A model generated the notes under the pieces. The model saw nothing but the letters and a program-made list of their open reading frames with translations. It was not told the origin of the DNA and made no database searches. Source: Clostridiales bacterium UBA1742 (GTDB lineage Bacteria > Bacillota > Clostridia > TANB77 > CAG-508). Taken from it: a DNA stretch of 16,280 bases. Of the stretch, positions 14,631-16,280 are shown one piece after another. Location of the stretch: the NCBI GenBank assembly GCA_002314935.1, contig DCHW01000008.1, forward strand, positions 1 to 16,280, read 5' to 3'. Each line of letters opens with the position of its first letter. The stretch's first letter is position 1. A program made the position numbers and the translations under genes.

Positions 14631-16280
14631 TTATTGTTTTGTACCATTTACATACTTTATAGTATTAATTAAATTTCCAGAATCTGCATCGTAATATTCT
14701 ATTGTTGCATTTTTTACCCCCCATGGTTCTTTGTTTAAACTTGTTGTACCTGATTCTATATATACTTTTATTGTTAAGTCATCTCTTATTGGTTTTTGTT
14801 CTAACGATTTTCCAAAAAATACATTTTCATTTAATACTGTACATGGATTTCCTTTACTTCCAAATGTTAATTCCTTTAAACTTGAACATCCATCAAATGC
14901 ATTTCTATCATAATAACTAGTACCATTTGTTACATTTTTTAATATTGCTGTTTCTAATGAGCTACATCCTTCAAATGCATATCCTCCTAGTGTTATGCAA
15001 TTTTTACTAGAAGTTTCTATATTTGTTATACTTGTACAATCTTCAAATGCAGATTCTCCTATTGTTGTAACATTTTCTGGTATACTATTTATTTTTAAGT
15101 TTGTGCAACCCTTAAATGCTCTATTTCCTATTGAAATTATATTTTCAGGTAATTTTGTTAATTCTAATGATGTACATCCTTCAAATGCTCCTGCTTTGAT
15201 TACTGTTATCACTTCTGAATTTGGAATTTCACTAAAATTTATTTCTGTATTTCCTTTGTATCTTTGTCCCAAAATTTCATTAACAAGTACTCCTGTTCCT
15301 GCATCGTAATATTCTATTGTTGCATTTGTTGCTCCCCACGATTCTTTAGCTAAGTTTGTTGTACCTGATTCTATATATACTTTTATTGTTAAGTCATCTC
15401 TTATTGGTTTTTGTTCTGACGATGTTCCAAAAAATACATTTCCATTTAATACTGTACATGGATTTCCTTTACTTCCAAATGTTAATTCCTTTAAACTTGA
15501 ACATCCATCAAATGCATTTCTATCATAATAACTAGTACCATTTGTTACATTTTTTAATATTGCTGTTTCTAATGAGCTACATCCTTCAAATGCATATCCT
15601 CCTAGTGTTATGCAATTTTTACTAGAAGTTTCTATATTTGTTATACTTGTACAATCTTCAAAAGCAGATTCTCCTATTGTTGTAACATTTTCTGGTATAC
15701 TATTTATTTTTAAGTTTGTGCAACCCTTAAATGCTCTATTTCCTATCTTAACTACTTTTTTTCCTAATAACACCCTTGTAATTGTTGTTATATTTGTTAT
15801 TGTACCACTATATGTTGATGAACCTACTTCTGTTTCTGCTGTCACAAATATGTTTTCTGTGCTACCTTCCGTATAATAAATTACTGTTTCATCTGATTCA
15901 AATACTGCTGTATATTCTGCATCGCCTACTACTTTTATTGTTTGGCTAGGGTTTGTTGATATTTCTTTTCCATCTTTTAACCATTTTGAAAATTCAAATT
16001 CAACTTTTTGCTCTCCTACTGTCAATTCCTTTGGTAATGCTGTTACAGTTATTGTATCATTTACTTTTACTTCAATTGGTATATCTATATTTTCTCCTTG
16101 TATTTCTCCTTCTCCCTGAATTTTAAATGTTATTGTTGCTTTAACAGATTGTACCTCTAATCCTACTTCACTAGCCCATTCTTCTTCTTTTTTATTTCCA
16201 CTATACATATACCATAACTCATTATCTTTTATTATAAATTTTCCGTCATACTTGTTATCAAAACTTTTTATACATTTTTC
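14631..16280 (-). CDS. BspA-like leucine-rich-repeat surface protein (5' end outside window)
   Basis: The frame is open to the window edge: 24 further codons precede the first in-frame ATG at 16208, which lacks a ribosome site, so the true start lies outside. The visible part begins with KYDGKFIIKDNELWYMYSGN and KKEEEWASEVGLEV. Next comes a beta-rich bacterial repeat domain (about 16155-15890; VEFEFSKWLKDG and GDAEYTAVFE) like those of InlB-type surface proteins. Then come BspA-type leucine-rich repeats (IGNRAFKGCTNLK, IGESAFEDCTSI, LGGYAFEGCSSLE, RNAFDGCSSLKELTFG) in two nearly identical modules separated by one extra repeat region. No LPXTG or other wall-sorting signal ends the protein (YVNGTKQ), so attachment would depend on the missing N-terminus. 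Such proteins commonly act in adhesion; no partner can be inferred. A CGG across ACG-GAA is harmless. Confidence 0.82.
   Translation of the reverse strand, partial: EKCIKSFDNKYDGKFIIKDNELWYMYSGNKKEEEWASEVGLEVQSVKATITFKIQGEGEIQGENIDIPIEVKVNDTITVTALPKELTVGEQKVEFEFSKWLKDGKEISTNPSQTIKVVGDAEYTAVFESDETVIYYTEGSTENIFVTAETEVGSSTYSGTITNITTITRVLLGKKVVKIGNRAFKGCTNLKINSIPENVTTIGESAFEDCTSITNIETSSKNCITLGGYAFEGCSSLETAILKNVTNGTSYYDRNAFDGCSSLKELTFGSKGNPCTVLNGNVFFGTSSEQKPIRDDLTIKVYIESGTTNLAKESWGATNATIEYYDAGTGVLVNEILGQRYKGNTEINFSEIPNSEVITVIKAGAFEGCTSLELTKLPENIISIGNRAFKGCTNLKINSIPENVTTIGESAFEDCTSITNIETSSKNCITLGGYAFEGCSSLETAILKNVTNGTSYYDRNAFDGCSSLKELTFGSKGNPCTVLNENVFFGKSLEQKPIRDDLTIKVYIESGTTSLNKEPWGVKNATIEYYDADSGNLINTIKYVNGTKQ
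14686..15131 (-). repeat. Intragenic direct repeat, copy nearer the C-terminus
   Basis: A 446-base block that recurs 615 bases further on (15301-15746). By eye I count about 14 mismatches and no gaps, so about 97% identity. Ten of the mismatches fall within about 45 bases near one end (14713-14740 region). Confidence 0.9.
15301..15746 (-). repeat. Intragenic direct repeat, copy nearer the N-terminus
   Basis: Partner of 14686-15131. It encodes the same set of repeats, from IGNRAFKGCTNLK through the TIEYYDA segment. The spacing keeps the frame (615 = 205 codons), so gain or loss of a module would not disrupt the protein. Confidence 0.9.

Noticed and set aside
16136..16208. ATG at 16208 as the true start of the repeat protein
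   Set aside because: No ribosome site precedes it, and the frame stays open with protein-like sequence to the window edge; the start lies outside.
1..16280. CRISPR arrays, rRNA or tRNA genes
   Set aside because: No regularly spaced short repeats and no tRNA- or rRNA-like segments were found on either strand; the tRNA that reads or fails to read CGG must be sought elsewhere.

Overview
The window is AT-rich DNA from a Gram-positive, Clostridia- or Bacilli-like bacterium (Firmicutes), probably uncultured or host-associated. This rests on strong AGGAGG-type ribosome sites, a tyrosyl T-box leader, a MurB-YvcK pair, a heterodimeric LmrA/MdlB-type ABC exporter, a BspA-like leucine-rich-repeat surface protein, and intrinsic terminators. 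Arginine codons in the minus-strand genes I checked are mostly AGA and CGT. I cannot name the species.

Layout. All genes but one lie on the minus strand, so expression runs from high to low coordinates. At the right edge is the 3' part of a BspA-like repeat protein (14631-16280), followed by its terminator. A new promoter (14538-14566) then starts a long run: murB, a membrane-anchored yvcK-like gene, a GH133 glycogen-debranching enzyme, ruvC, holA and a 59-residue membrane protein (8262-8441). A second promoter (8189-8217) drives a two-gene ABC exporter (8158-4075). A lone plus-strand gene of unknown function, higher in GC, sits between its own promoter and terminator (3189-4035). Divergent from it is tyrS with a complete T-box leader (3145-1633), then rpiB, a four-helix membrane protein and mscL.

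The striking result concerns the reading frame. Three otherwise healthy genes (murB, the debranching enzyme, the first ABC half) are broken into pieces by five single-base shifts. All five have the same form: one extra C directly before a conserved glycine codon (GGA or GGT), so that an in-frame CGG codon appears exactly where the frame must move +1. By my reading of all genes (about 5,000 codons), these five are the only in-frame CGG codons in the window. About a dozen CGG trinucleotides that straddle two codons occur without any frame break. Dropping the C at each site restores full-length proteins (302, 682 and 751 residues) with normal motifs across every junction. The simplest reading is that CGG is not read as arginine in this organism and instead causes an efficient +1 shift (or CGGN is read as a four-base glycine codon). 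Sequencing error or gene decay would not be expected to respect codon phase, base identity and amino acid in this way, but raw-read and proteome checks are still needed.

Working together: murB and yvcK serve cell-wall synthesis and its coupling to carbon metabolism; the GH133 enzyme opens alpha-1,6 branches in glycogen; ruvC and holA serve recombination and replication. The exporter pair shows the textbook asymmetry of heterodimeric ABC exporters, with one competent and one degenerate ATP site. Its competent site depends on a signature motif that is in frame only after a CGG shift.
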